NCBI RefSeq assembly: GCF_015355785.1
Contig: NZ_JADKYW010000006.1
Location: 268,936 to 332,935 of the forward strand
DNA from: Arthrobacter gandavensis
GTDB lineage: Bacteria; Actinomycetota; Actinomycetes; Actinomycetales; Micrococcaceae
DNA: 64,000 bases
Direction: 5' to 3'
A program made the position numbers and the translations under genes. The notes beneath the pieces were generated by a model. The model was not told where the DNA came from, ran no database searches, and saw only the letters and a list, made by a program, of their open reading frames with translations. Shown here in pieces: positions 25,628 through 34,261 of the stretch; the stretch's first letter is position 1; each line of letters begins with the position of its first letter.

Positions 25628-26398
25628 ATGGCAACTATTTCAGTAGTGATACCCGCACGGAATGACGCCGACTTCCTCCGCACGTGCCTGGCGGCCCTGC
25701 AGCAGCAAACCCGCCGGGCGGACGAGATTGTGGTGGTGGACAACGAGTCCACCGATGACACCGCTGCGGTTTGCTGCGCGGCCGGGGTCCGCCGCGTGGC
25801 AGAGGCACTGCCCGGAGTCGCCGCGGCAACGGCCTGCGGATTCGATGCCGCGAACTGCGAGCTGCTGGCCAGGCTGGACGCTGACTCGGTGCCGCCGCCG
25901 GACTGGCTGGAACGGATCGAAGCCCTGGCGGAAGCTGCCGGACCACTCACCGTGGTCACCGGTCCGGGAAACTTCTACGGCGGGAACCGGCTCACCCGCT
26001 GGATCGCCGAGCACCTGTACATAGCCGGGTACCGCTGGTCGATGAACCTCCTGATGGGACATCCCCCGATCTTTGGATCCAACTTCGCGCTTCCGGCGCC
26101 GCTGTGGAAGCGCATGCGCGAAGACGTGCACCGCTCCGGCTCCCGGATCCATGACGACCTGGACCTTAGCTGGCAGGTCGCCCCGGACATGAGTGTCCTC
26201 TGGGTGGATTCACTGCGGGTTGGCGTTTCTGCCCGTCCGCTCGAAACCTGGTCCGGGCTGGCCAAGAGGCTCTCCATGGCCTGGACTACTTTCTCCGTGG
26301 ACTTTCAGCAGCAGGGTCCCCTGGTGCGGCGCAGGCTCCGCCGGCAATGGCGGCTGGGGCAGCGGCGCGGCGGGGCCTACGGTCCGGCATCCTCGTAA
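25628..26398 (+). CDS. Glycosyltransferase family 2 protein
   Basis: 256 residues of GT-A fold. ISVVIPARND and EIVVVDNESTDDT bind the nucleotide-sugar; LLARLDADSVPPPDWL carries the DxD metal motif; HDDLDLSWQVAP is the ED-like acceptor motif. No membrane segments are obvious, so it is probably cytoplasmic or peripheral; acceptor and sugar are unknown. ATG at 25628 follows AGGGGA. It converges on the hydrolase gene with a 22-base overlap of their 3' ends. Confidence 0.85.
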   Translation: MATISVVIPARNDADFLRTCLAALQQQTRRADEIVVVDNESTDDTAAVCCAAGVRRVAEALPGVAAATACGFDAANCELLARLDADSVPPPDWLERIEALAEAAGPLTVVTGPGNFYGGNRLTRWIAEHLYIAGYRWSMNLLMGHPPIFGSNFALPAPLWKRMREDVHRSGSRIHDDLDLSWQVAPDMSVLWVDSLRVGVSARPLETWSGLAKRLSMAWTTFSVDFQQQGPLVRRRLRRQWRLGQRRGGAYGPASS

Positions 26399-27318
26399 AG
26401 TGCGAGCAGGTCACGGGCGAGCTGGTGGGGTGCCGTCTCGCAGGGACTGTGTCCGCCGCGGTAAACAGCGAGCCGGCCCTTGATGGCCCGGGCAAAGCCG
26501 GCGTGGACCCGGTTGGGCCAGACATCGTGTTCGCCCACCGCCACAAGCTTCGGCAGCGGCTGGCCGGCAAGCTGGGAACGGACATCCGGAACATGCCGCA
26601 TCAGCGTGATAATGTCCCGGATTGACTGCCTGCGGGTGTACCTGAACCGGCTGCGCACAAAATCCATCCGTGAGGGCGGAACCCGCACGAAGTTCCGCTT
26701 TACGCCCCAGACAATGAGGTCCGCGCTGACCGGACCGGACACCAGCGGGGCCAGCGGTCCCAGGACACTGACTGAGCGGAAGGCCAGCCCCGGTTCAGGC
26801 GGTGCGCTCATCAGGGTCAGCGTCCGGAACATGTCCGGACGGCGCAGCAGGGCCAGCTCTGCAACGACGCCGGCAAATGAATAGCCCAGTACATGCGCCG
26901 GTTCGCCCAGGAGGTCCAGGGCCGCCAGCAGGTCTTCTACGTACAGGTCATAGTCATAATGCATGCGCGGAGGGGAAAGGTGCTCCGGACCGGCGGCGGC
27001 TGATTGATACTGGCCGGCAAGGTCATAGGCCTGCACGTAATACCCCTCAGAGGCCAGCAGCGGCATCAGCAGTGAAAAGTCCTCCTTGGATCCCATGACT
27101 CCCGGCACCAGCAGCACCGGAATCCTGCCCCGTTCTCCCATGGCGGCGGCCGCAAGCGTGCCGCTGGGCGCCTCAAGGCCAAACTGGACTGCACCTTGCG
27201 GCAGCACGGACCAGTCGATGGAACCAAGCCGCGAATCCAGTTCGGCTGCCGGCGGGTCGGCAGTTGCGTGCTCGGCGCCGTCGGACACTTTTGGAACCTC
27301 GCCATCCGGAAGGGCCAT
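26377..27318 (-). CDS. Alpha/beta hydrolase
   Basis: 313 residues. VLLVPGVMGSKEDF forms the oxyanion region, GYSFAG the nucleophile elbow (Ser), GEHDVWP the acidic residue and GGHSPCETAPHQ the His. The first about 65 residues form a polar extension. The substrate is not predictable. The start at 27318 has no usable ribosome site but a TATCGT hexamer ends 6 bases upstream, suggesting leaderless expression. Confidence 0.85.
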   Translation of the reverse strand: MALPDGEVPKVSDGAEHATADPPAAELDSRLGSIDWSVLPQGAVQFGLEAPSGTLAAAAMGERGRIPVLLVPGVMGSKEDFSLLMPLLASEGYYVQAYDLAGQYQSAAAGPEHLSPPRMHYDYDLYVEDLLAALDLLGEPAHVLGYSFAGVVAELALLRRPDMFRTLTLMSAPPEPGLAFRSVSVLGPLAPLVSGPVSADLIVWGVKRNFVRVPPSRMDFVRSRFRYTRRQSIRDIITLMRHVPDVRSQLAGQPLPKLVAVGEHDVWPNRVHAGFARAIKGRLAVYRGGHSPCETAPHQLARDLLALYEDAGP

Positions 27319-27324
27319 ACCTCA

Positions 27325-27330
27325 ACGATA
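27325..27330 (-). promoter_or_regulatory. -10 box of a probable leaderless promoter for the alpha/beta hydrolase
   Basis: TATCGT on the minus strand, 6 bases before the ATG at 27318. No -35 identified. Confidence 0.35.
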
Positions 27331-27448
27331 GCCAGCCCGGGTGCCGCGGGAACCTTGGCGCACGCCTTTACAGCCGGCGGGGGCAAGATGAGAATTGCGG
27401 GGACGGACTCCGAGCGGCCGTTCGACAGCCTGGCGCAGGAGGGCAGCC

Positions 27449-28294
27449 ATGGATACACACCGCCCCGGACAATCCGGGGAAGCCCATGAACGAAAGGCAC
27501 AGCACCGGCGCATGTCGGCACTGGGCGGCTATGCCGCCGTTGCCTCGGAAGTAGTGCCCGGACTCGGTGCAGTGCTGAGCGCCGAAGCCGGGATATCTGC
27601 GGGTGACTACGTCCTGGACGTGGCCGCCGGCACAGGAAATGCCTCCATCCCTGCCGCCCAGGCCGGTGCACGGGTGGTGGCACTTGACCTCAACCCGGAG
27701 CTTCTCGAGGCCGGGCGCAGCCTGGCCGGCGCCCAGGGGGTGGAGCTGGACTGGGTCGAAGGTGATGCCGAGGACCTGCCGTTCCAGGGGGATACCTTCG
27801 ACGCCGTCATCTCCTGTGCCGGCGTGATGTTCGCACCTGACCACCGGCAGGCAGCAGCAGAGCTGGTGCGGGTCTGCCGCCCGGGAGGAACCATAGCGCT
27901 GCTGAACTGGACACCCGAAGGGTTCGTTGGGGAGCTGATCGCCATCATGGGGGACTACCAGCGGTCGCAGCCTGCCGGTCCCGGTGCGCCTTTGTGGGGA
28001 AGGGAAGACTACGTGACCGGGCTGTTCCCGCACGGAACGGTTACCGGCTGGCGAAGCCGGAAGGAGATGGCCACCGTAGACAGGTTCGAGGACCCGGAAC
28101 ACTTCCAGGAGTTCTGCAAAACGAACTTGGGGCCCGCGGTGGGGGTCTACCGGGGGATCGGGAATGATCCTGAACGCTCCGCGGCACTGGACAGGGAACT
28201 GTCTTCGCTGGCCGAACGCCACGCCCGCGGCTCCGCACGCGGCATGGAGATGGACTGGGAGTACCTGCTCCTGCGGGGAACGGCGGCCGGCTAG
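27449..28294 (+). CDS. Class I SAM-dependent methyltransferase
   Basis: 281 residues, UbiE/methyltransferase-11-like fold. Motif I LDVAAGTGNASIPAA (about residues 53-67), acidic residue in VVALDLN, GDAEDLPF motif II and CRPGGTIALLNW motif III. ATG at 27449 is chosen because a strong AGGAGGG precedes it; the open frame extends further 5' without one. Acceptor unknown. Confidence 0.85.
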   Translation: MDTHRPGQSGEAHERKAQHRRMSALGGYAAVASEVVPGLGAVLSAEAGISAGDYVLDVAAGTGNASIPAAQAGARVVALDLNPELLEAGRSLAGAQGVELDWVEGDAEDLPFQGDTFDAVISCAGVMFAPDHRQAAAELVRVCRPGGTIALLNWTPEGFVGELIAIMGDYQRSQPAGPGAPLWGREDYVTGLFPHGTVTGWRSRKEMATVDRFEDPEHFQEFCKTNLGPAVGVYRGIGNDPERSAALDRELSSLAERHARGSARGMEMDWEYLLLRGTAAG

Positions 28295-28386
28295 AAAGAA
28301 GAGCGCCGGCTGGAAGCATTTTCAGGGCGGCGGGCGCCAGGGGATAAACTGCCATTGCTGTCCCGTTCCCAGCCTAGGAGTCGACT

Positions 28387-29199
28387 GTGCCCCCGAAACG
28401 CCGGCCCAACAAGTACGTCTACCGCTCCATCGTCTTCGCCGGAGTCGCAGCAGTGAAGCTGTTCAGGGTAAAGGTGATTCCCACCGGGCTCGAGCATCTG
28501 CCTCAGGATGAAATCATCCGCGGGCTGAACCGGAAGGTGGAGCCGGGCAAGGGGGCCGTCGTCGCCATCACGCACTTCGGCTATCTGGACTTCGTATTCG
28601 CCGAATACCTGCTGTGGAAGCAGCTCAAGGTCCACATGCGTTTCCTGGTCACGAAAAAGGCGGCACGCAAGAAGTTCGTCGCAGCGGTCTGCGACTGGTG
28701 CGAGCACGTGGTGGTTGACCGCGCAAACGGAGCCGAGGCCTACACCGAATCCGTTGAGAAGCTTCACCGCGGCGATTATTTGGCGGTGCTCCCGGAAGCA
28801 GGCGTGAGCCGCAGCTTCACCGTCCGGCAGCTGAAGACCGGAGCTGTCCGCATGGCGGCGGAGGCAGGCGTGCCGATCATTCCGGTATCTGTCTGGGGCG
28901 GCCACCGGATGCTCACGCGCGGACACGGCCTGAGCCTGAAAGCTGTGTGGAGGACACCGGTACGAATCCACATTGGCGAACCTCTAAAGGTCGACCCGGG
29001 TGCTTTGGTGCCGGAGGAGACCGCCCGTCTTCAGGAGATCCTCCAGGCCGGCATCGACGAGTGCATTGACTCCTACCCCGAACAGGCACCCGACGGCGCC
29101 TGGTGGATGCCCGCAAGCCGCGGTGGATCAGCAATGCGCCCTGAGGAGCAGGTGGTCCTGGACGAAGCGGACCGCGCCAAGTACAAAATCACCGGCTAG
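28387..29199 (+). CDS. PlsC-like lysophospholipid acyltransferase family protein
   Basis: 270 residues. The HX4D catalytic motif is THFGYLD; the glycerophosphate-binding motif reads PEAGVS where most 1-acylglycerol-3-phosphate acyltransferases have PEGTRS, and PIIPVSVWGG is the fourth block. It may transfer acyl chains to a phospholipid or another lipid acceptor at the membrane. GTG start after TAGGAG. Its stop abuts the alpha-galactosidase remnant with one base between, so a deletion ended exactly behind this gene. Confidence 0.8.
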   Translation: MPPKRRPNKYVYRSIVFAGVAAVKLFRVKVIPTGLEHLPQDEIIRGLNRKVEPGKGAVVAITHFGYLDFVFAEYLLWKQLKVHMRFLVTKKAARKKFVAAVCDWCEHVVVDRANGAEAYTESVEKLHRGDYLAVLPEAGVSRSFTVRQLKTGAVRMAAEAGVPIIPVSVWGGHRMLTRGHGLSLKAVWRTPVRIHIGEPLKVDPGALVPEETARLQEILQAGIDECIDSYPEQAPDGAWWMPASRGGSAMRPEEQVVLDEADRAKYKITG

Positions 29200-29200
29200 G

Positions 29201-29419
29201 GACCCCGCCCTGCCGGGGCTGGATCCGGCGCAGGGCTATAGGCTGGATCCGGTGATCCTTGATGAACCCGGAACCTTCCTGCAGCGCACCCCGCCGGCCT
29301 GGCTGGCCACCGGCCTGACGGCCGGCGGCGCATGGCTTGGCTCGGCGGGTGTTCCCCTTCCCGTCCTGAATCCGGAGCGTGCCATGCTGCTCCATGTCCG
29401 CCGTACGGAGGGTGAATGA
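29201..29419 (+). pseudogene. 3' remnant of a GH36-type alpha-galactosidase
   Basis: An in-frame tail of 72 codons with no start. LPGLDPAQGYRLDPV, then PPAWLATGLTAGGAWL and VLNPERAMLLHV look like the C-terminal beta-sandwich of GH36 alpha-galactosidases. The catalytic part is missing; the sequence upstream is the acyltransferase gene. The TGA still overlaps the galT ATG (ATGA), as in an original galactosidase-galT-galK operon. Identification is from pattern memory and needs an alignment. Confidence 0.6.
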
Positions 29420-30564
29420 GGGTCCCGGCCATCCACCCTCAACCGGATGCAGAACCCCGGCGGACACACCTGGCCGACGGGCGGGAGCTGTTGTACTTCT
29501 TCGATGCAGGCGAAGGCCGGGATCGTACCGGTGCAGCGCCTGCGGACACCCGCACCCTGCCGCCCCGCCCGCAGACACCTTTGATGCGCTATGACCCGCT
29601 CCTGGCGGAATGGGTGTCCTACGCCGAACACCGGCAGACCCGCACCCACCTTCCCCCCGCCTCGGAGTGCCCCCTGTGCCCCTCCGGCCCGGAGCGCGCC
29701 ACCGAGATTCCGGCACGTGAGTACGACGTCGCGGTCTTCGAGAACCGGTTTCCGGCGTTCGGTCCGGGCATCGGCGGGACTCCGGATTCTGCCGATGCTG
29801 ATGCCCCCGCGGCCGGGCGCTGCGAAGTAGTGGCATTCGCGTCCGAGCACGGTGCTTCCTTCGCGGGACTGAGCCTGGACCGGGCTCGCACGGTGATCCG
29901 GGCCTGGGTGCACCGCACCGCTGAGCTGTCCCGTATCCCCGGGGTGGCGCAGGTATTCATCTTCGAGAACCGCGGTGCAGAAATCGGCGTGACCCTGCAC
30001 CATCCGCACGGACAGATCTACGCCTATCCGTTTGCTACTCCCCGGACACTGCGGCAGCTTGAGTCAGTCCAGGCATACCGGGCAGAGACGGGCGGAGACC
30101 TGTTCGGTGACCTGTTGTCCAGGGAGCTGCGCGAGGGCAGCCGCGTAGTAGCACGCGGTCAGTGGTGGACAGCCTACGTTCCCTACGCTGCCAGGATGCC
30201 GCTGGAGGTCCACGTGGTTCCGCACCGGAACGTTCCGGACCTTGCCTCGCTCACGGCAGAAGAACAGGAGGAGCTCTCCGGGCTGTACCTGGACGTCCTG
30301 CGCCGGATCGAGGGCCTGTACCCGACTCCAACGCCGTATATTGCTGCCTGGTACCAGGCACCTGTCCAGCATCCCGTGCGGGACGCCTACCGGATGCACC
30401 TGCAGGTGACATCTCCCCGCCGGGCCGAGAGCAAGTTGAAGTACCTCGCCGGATCCGAGGCAGCGATGGGAGCCTTCATTGCCGATGTCAGTCCGGAAGA
30501 GACAGCTGCCCGGCTCCGCCGGGCCCTCCCTTTGTTCGCAACCCGGAACGGAGGTACGGAATGA
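29416..30564 (+). CDS. galT: Galactose-1-phosphate uridylyltransferase
   Basis: Leloir enzyme, 382 residues: UDP-glucose plus galactose-1-phosphate gives UDP-galactose plus glucose-1-phosphate, through a uridylylated His. The active site is HHPHGQIYAYPF; CPLC near residue 80 is the metal Cys pair; FENRFPAF and the H-x-H region (VHVVPHRN) fit. The ATG overlaps the TGA of the galactosidase remnant and its own TGA overlaps galK's ATG. Since the upstream gene was largely lost, the promoter now used is unclear, perhaps read-through from the acyltransferase gene. Confidence 0.92.
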   Translation: MRVPAIHPQPDAEPRRTHLADGRELLYFFDAGEGRDRTGAAPADTRTLPPRPQTPLMRYDPLLAEWVSYAEHRQTRTHLPPASECPLCPSGPERATEIPAREYDVAVFENRFPAFGPGIGGTPDSADADAPAAGRCEVVAFASEHGASFAGLSLDRARTVIRAWVHRTAELSRIPGVAQVFIFENRGAEIGVTLHHPHGQIYAYPFATPRTLRQLESVQAYRAETGGDLFGDLLSRELREGSRVVARGQWWTAYVPYAARMPLEVHVVPHRNVPDLASLTAEEQEELSGLYLDVLRRIEGLYPTPTPYIAAWYQAPVQHPVRDAYRMHLQVTSPRRAESKLKYLAGSEAAMGAFIADVSPEETAARLRRALPLFATRNGGTE

Positions 30565-31703
30565 GCACCCGGGCTGCGTTCGCTGAGCTCTACGGGTACG
30601 AACCCCTCGGCGTCTGGTCCGCGCCGGGCCGGGTCAACCTGATAGGTGAGCACACCGACTACAACCAGGGCTTCGTCTTCCCGCTTGCGATTGACTGCCG
30701 GGCCCGGATCGCCGCTGCTCCCCGGACTGACGGAGTGCTGCGCCTGGCCACCACCGCGCCGGGAAGCGAGGCGGCCGAAATCAGGGTAACGGAACTGGCG
30801 CCGGGTCAACTGGCCGGCTGGAGCCGTTACGTCGCCGGAGTGCACTGGGCCTTTGGACTACGCGGGGCCGCGGTGCCGGGCATGGACATGCTCCTGGACT
30901 CCGATGTGCCGGTAGGAGCAGGCCTGTCCTCGTCTGCGGCCGTGGAATGCGCCACGGCCCTTGCCGTCATGGAGCTCTCCGGTGCGGACCTGCCGGCCGA
31001 AGACCTGGTGCTGCTGTGCCAGCAGGCGGAGAACGAGTTCGCCGGCGCCCCCACGGGAATCCTGGACCAGTCGGCGGCACTGCTCTCCGAAGCGGGGCAC
31101 GGATTGTTCCTGGACTGCCGGTCACGGAAAAGCAGGCTGGTCCCGCTGGACCTTGCCGGTGAGGGGATGGCCCTGCTCGTGATCGACACGAAAGTCAGCC
31201 ATGCCCATGATTCGGGCGGGTATGCCGAACGCCGGGGCGACTGCGAGCGGGCCGCCGCTGCCCTGGGTGCGGGTTCGCTGCGGGACGTGATGCTTCCGGA
31301 CCTGGTCCTGGCGGCAACGCAGCTTGACCGGCTGGCCTACCGGCGGGCCCGGCATGTGGTGAGCGAGAACGAGAGGGTGCTGACCGCCGTCGCGCAGCTT
31401 GAATCCGGGCGGCCGATCCGTGCCCTTGGCCAGGTGCTGGCTTCAAGCCACGAATCGCTGCGGGATGACTTTGAGGTCTCCAGCCCGGAACTGGACCTGG
31501 CCGTTGAAACAGCCATGGCGGCCGGGGCTGCCGGCGCGCGGATGACCGGCGGGGGATTCGGAGGATCGGCGATCGCCCTGGTGAATGGGCAGGAGGCCGG
31601 GCAGGTTGGCGCTGCAGTGGAGCGGGCCTTCGGCCGCGCCGGGTACGCGGAGCCGGACATCTTCGCCGTCGAGCCCGGAGCCGGAGCCCGCAGGGAGCTC
31701 TAG
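30561..31703 (+). CDS. galK: Galactokinase
   Basis: GHMP kinase of 380 residues that phosphorylates galactose at C1. Signature GRVNLIGEHTDYNQG (about residues 25-39), ATP loop PVGAGLSSSAAVE, and the third motif MTGGGFGGSAIAL. ATG at 30561 has GGAGGT upstream and overlaps galT by 4 bases. An open frame further upstream lies in galT and is not used. A long perfect hairpin terminator follows; galE is not in the window. Confidence 0.93.
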   Translation: MSTRAAFAELYGYEPLGVWSAPGRVNLIGEHTDYNQGFVFPLAIDCRARIAAAPRTDGVLRLATTAPGSEAAEIRVTELAPGQLAGWSRYVAGVHWAFGLRGAAVPGMDMLLDSDVPVGAGLSSSAAVECATALAVMELSGADLPAEDLVLLCQQAENEFAGAPTGILDQSAALLSEAGHGLFLDCRSRKSRLVPLDLAGEGMALLVIDTKVSHAHDSGGYAERRGDCERAAAALGAGSLRDVMLPDLVLAATQLDRLAYRRARHVVSENERVLTAVAQLESGRPIRALGQVLASSHESLRDDFEVSSPELDLAVETAMAAGAAGARMTGGGFGGSAIALVNGQEAGQVGAAVERAFGRAGYAEPDIFAVEPGAGARREL

Positions 31704-31723
31704 CAGCGTCTGAGGCGGAACGG

Positions 31724-31776
31724 CACAGGGGCGGTTGCCGGCAGCCATGCTGCCGGCAACCGCCCCTGTGTGTTTT
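31724..31776 (+). terminator. Strong hairpin terminator after galK
   Basis: Perfect 21-bp stem from CACAGGGGCGGTTGCC (31724 onward, to 31744) with its complement at 31750-31770, 5-base loop, then TGTTTT. It ends the gal operon and also separates it from the convergent NAD(P)-binding gene, which ends 4 bases later. Confidence 0.9.
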
Positions 31777-31780
31777 CCAG

Positions 31781-32437
31781 CTAGGCGGAAGCCTGCGCTG
31801 TGACCGCTTCGCGGATCGGAGTCTGCCCGTTGATGAATTCGATGAACTGGCGCACCGTTCCCGGCTGTTCGAGCACCTCAGCGGCTACTGCGGCCACATC
31901 GGTGCGAGAAACGCTTCCCTCCTGGGCAGGGCCGGTGCTGATGCGTCCGGTCCCGGGATCGTCAGTCAGGGCGCTGGGGCCGAGGATGGTCCAGTCCAGC
32001 CCGCTGCGGCGCAGGTGCTCGTCGGCAGCGGCCTTGGCCTCTGCGTAGGCGTAGAAGCTGTTGTCCGGATCGACGCCGTGATCCTTGCCGGCACCCATGT
32101 AGGACACCATGACGTACCGCCGGACGCCCGCCCGCTCGGCCGCGTCCATCGAGCGGATGGCGGCGTCGCGGTCCACCGCGTAGGTACGCTCCGGTGATCC
32201 GCCGCCGGCTCCGGCAGACCACACAACGGCATCGTGCCCGCCGAGCAGGTCCGCGAGCTGGGCTGTATCCAGCTTTTCGACGTCGGCCACTACCGGCACA
32301 GCTCCCGTTGCCGCCACCTCGGATACGTGGTCCGGGTTCCGGAACAGCGAGGACACCTGATGGCCGTTCGCAGCGAGGTCCTTCGCCAGCTGCAGTGCTA
32401 CCTTGCCGTGTCCGCCAATGATTGCCACGCGTGACAT
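31781..32437 (-). CDS. NAD(P)-binding atypical SDR (NmrA/YwnB-like)
   Basis: 218 residues. N-terminal VAIIGGHGKVALQLAKDL is the nucleotide-binding loop; YAYAEAKAAADEHL supplies a YxxxK-like pair; DWTILGPSALTDDPGTG is typical of the atypical SDR group annotated NAD(P)H-binding or NmrA-like. ATG at 32437 follows GAGAGGAG. Such proteins are either reductases or redox sensors; the substrate is unknown. It is divergent from the carboxylesterase gene with a 248-base gap in which no further feature was identified. Confidence 0.82.
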   Translation of the reverse strand: MSRVAIIGGHGKVALQLAKDLAANGHQVSSLFRNPDHVSEVAATGAVPVVADVEKLDTAQLADLLGGHDAVVWSAGAGGGSPERTYAVDRDAAIRSMDAAERAGVRRYVMVSYMGAGKDHGVDPDNSFYAYAEAKAAADEHLRRSGLDWTILGPSALTDDPGTGRISTGPAQEGSVSRTDVAAVAAEVLEQPGTVRQFIEFINGQTPIREAVTAQASA

Positions 32438-32685
32438 GTTGCTCCTCTCGTCGGGGTCGGTAAAGCAAGCATAAGCATACTGATGGTTTTCCTGCCCGGT
32501 TGTTCTGCCGCTGGCTGAACCGGCGTTGCGCCGTCCCCGCAGTGCAGACGCACCGATCCGACGGATAGCCTGCCGGGAATGGCCGGAGGGGATGGCCTGC
32601 ACCAGGGGCGGGAACTAGTATCCGAAATGCCCGCACGCCCCGCGCTGCTACCAGCGGGCACACATGCACAGGTGAAAGGACGTCC

Positions 32686-34209
32686 ATGTCTACTGCCACC
32701 GCGGAAGCCGACCTGACCATCCAGACCACGGAGGGTCCCGTTCACGGCCGCAACACGGGCACCGCCAGGGTCTGGCGCGGCATCCCGTACGCGCAGCCGC
32801 CGGTGGGGGACCTGAGGCTGCGGCTGCCCCGGCGGTCCGCCCCCTGGCAGGAAGTGCTCGACGCCGGCCGGTTTGGGCCGTGGGCCCCGCAGCCGGTCCG
32901 CCGGATCCTGCCCGGCGCGAACGCCAGGACCCGCATGAGCGAAGACTGCCTGACTATCAACGTGACGGCGCCGCCGCAGCCCGGGGATGCGCCCCTTCCG
33001 GTCCTGGTGTTCATTCACGGCGGGGGTTTCAGCACGGGGTCGGCGGCGATGGACCTGGTGGACGGAACCCGGCTGGCTGCGGCAGGGAACGTCTTGTTCG
33101 TTTCGATGAACTACCGGCTCGGCGCCCTTGGGTTCCTGGACTTCCGGTCCTGCTCAACGCCCGGGCGCACTTTTGACGTCAACGTGGGCCTGGCGGACCA
33201 GGTGGCCGCGCTGGAATGGGTCCGGCGGAATATTGCGGCGTTTGGAGGTGATCCGGAGAACGTCACCCTCTTCGGTGAATCCGCGGGCGCGACGTCGGCC
33301 CTGACTCTGATGTGTGTGCCAGCCGCAGACGGGTTGTTCCACCGGACGTTCCTGCAAAGCCCGGCGCCCGCTGCGGCCTACGGTCCCGAACTGGCATCCC
33401 GGTGGGCTGCAGATTTCCTGGACCTGCTGGGCGCAGGGCCAGGCGGTGCTGCTGAAGCCCTGTCCGGACTGGAGGCGGGAAGGCTGGTCAGTGCAGCGGA
33501 GGAACTCAGCACCCGCGTCGCGCCGGAGTCAAGGCCCGGCGCCCTGAGCCTCGCGCCGGTAGTGGACGGATCCTTCCTGCCGCTGCATCCGCTGGAGGCG
33601 TTCGAGAAGGGACGCGCCTCCAGCGTGCCCATGGTTATCGGCACCATGGATAACGAAGGAGCGCTCTTCGACAGGCTCCACGACATCCTGCCCACCTCCC
33701 GGGACCGGATCGAGAAGATGTTCGAACTAACGGACCCCGGCAGCCGGGACAGGGTCACGGCGGCCTACCGCGGGTACCCGCACAGGAAGCAGGCCGTGGA
33801 ACTCGGCGGAGACGCGGTGTTCTGGTATCCCGTCGTCCAGGCAGCGCAGGCACATTCCGCCCACGCGCCCACCTGGTCCTACCGGTTCGACTATGCCCCG
33901 CGGGCAGCACGGGCGGCCGGCCTGGGTGCGACGCACGGGCTGGACCTGGCGGCAGTTTTTGGAAATCACGACGCCGGGGCGGGACGGATGCTGCTCAGCA
34001 TGGGAAACCGCCGCTCAGCGAAGAACGTGGGTCACCGGTTCCAGTCAGCGCTGCTGCGCTTCGCCCGAACCGGAGCGCCGGGCCCCATGTGGCCCCGCTA
34101 TGACCAGGCCTCTCGGCGCACGAAGATCTTCGACCGGTATGACCGGATCGAACTTGACCCGCGGACAGTCCGCCGCCGGGCGTGGGACGGGTACCGGGGT
34201 TACCGCTAG
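32686..34209 (+). CDS. Carboxylesterase type B / lipase (copy 1)
   Basis: 507-residue alpha/beta hydrolase. WRGIPYAQPPVGD, SEDCLTINV, oxyanion HGGGFS, nucleophile Ser in FGESAGATS, acidic Glu in TMDNEGALF and His in LGATHGLDL. No signal peptide, so probably cytoplasmic. ATG follows GAAAGGACG. Closely similar in layout to the gene at 36435, including the C-terminal RRRAWDGYRGY, so the two arose by duplication. Natural ester substrate unknown. Confidence 0.88.
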   Translation: MSTATAEADLTIQTTEGPVHGRNTGTARVWRGIPYAQPPVGDLRLRLPRRSAPWQEVLDAGRFGPWAPQPVRRILPGANARTRMSEDCLTINVTAPPQPGDAPLPVLVFIHGGGFSTGSAAMDLVDGTRLAAAGNVLFVSMNYRLGALGFLDFRSCSTPGRTFDVNVGLADQVAALEWVRRNIAAFGGDPENVTLFGESAGATSALTLMCVPAADGLFHRTFLQSPAPAAAYGPELASRWAADFLDLLGAGPGGAAEALSGLEAGRLVSAAEELSTRVAPESRPGALSLAPVVDGSFLPLHPLEAFEKGRASSVPMVIGTMDNEGALFDRLHDILPTSRDRIEKMFELTDPGSRDRVTAAYRGYPHRKQAVELGGDAVFWYPVVQAAQAHSAHAPTWSYRFDYAPRAARAAGLGATHGLDLAAVFGNHDAGAGRMLLSMGNRRSAKNVGHRFQSALLRFARTGAPGPMWPRYDQASRRTKIFDRYDRIELDPRTVRRRAWDGYRGYR

Positions 34210-34248
34210 CTAGGAGCAGGGCCGGACGGGAGCCCTGAATGCCCGGCA

Positions 34249-34254
34249 TAGGAT
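34249..34254 (+). promoter_or_regulatory. -10 box of a probable leaderless promoter for the ABC-F gene
   Basis: TAGGAT ends 7 bases before the ATG at 34262, with no ribosome site between. A clear -35 is not visible. Confidence 0.35.
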
Positions 34255-34261
34255 TAAGCAC

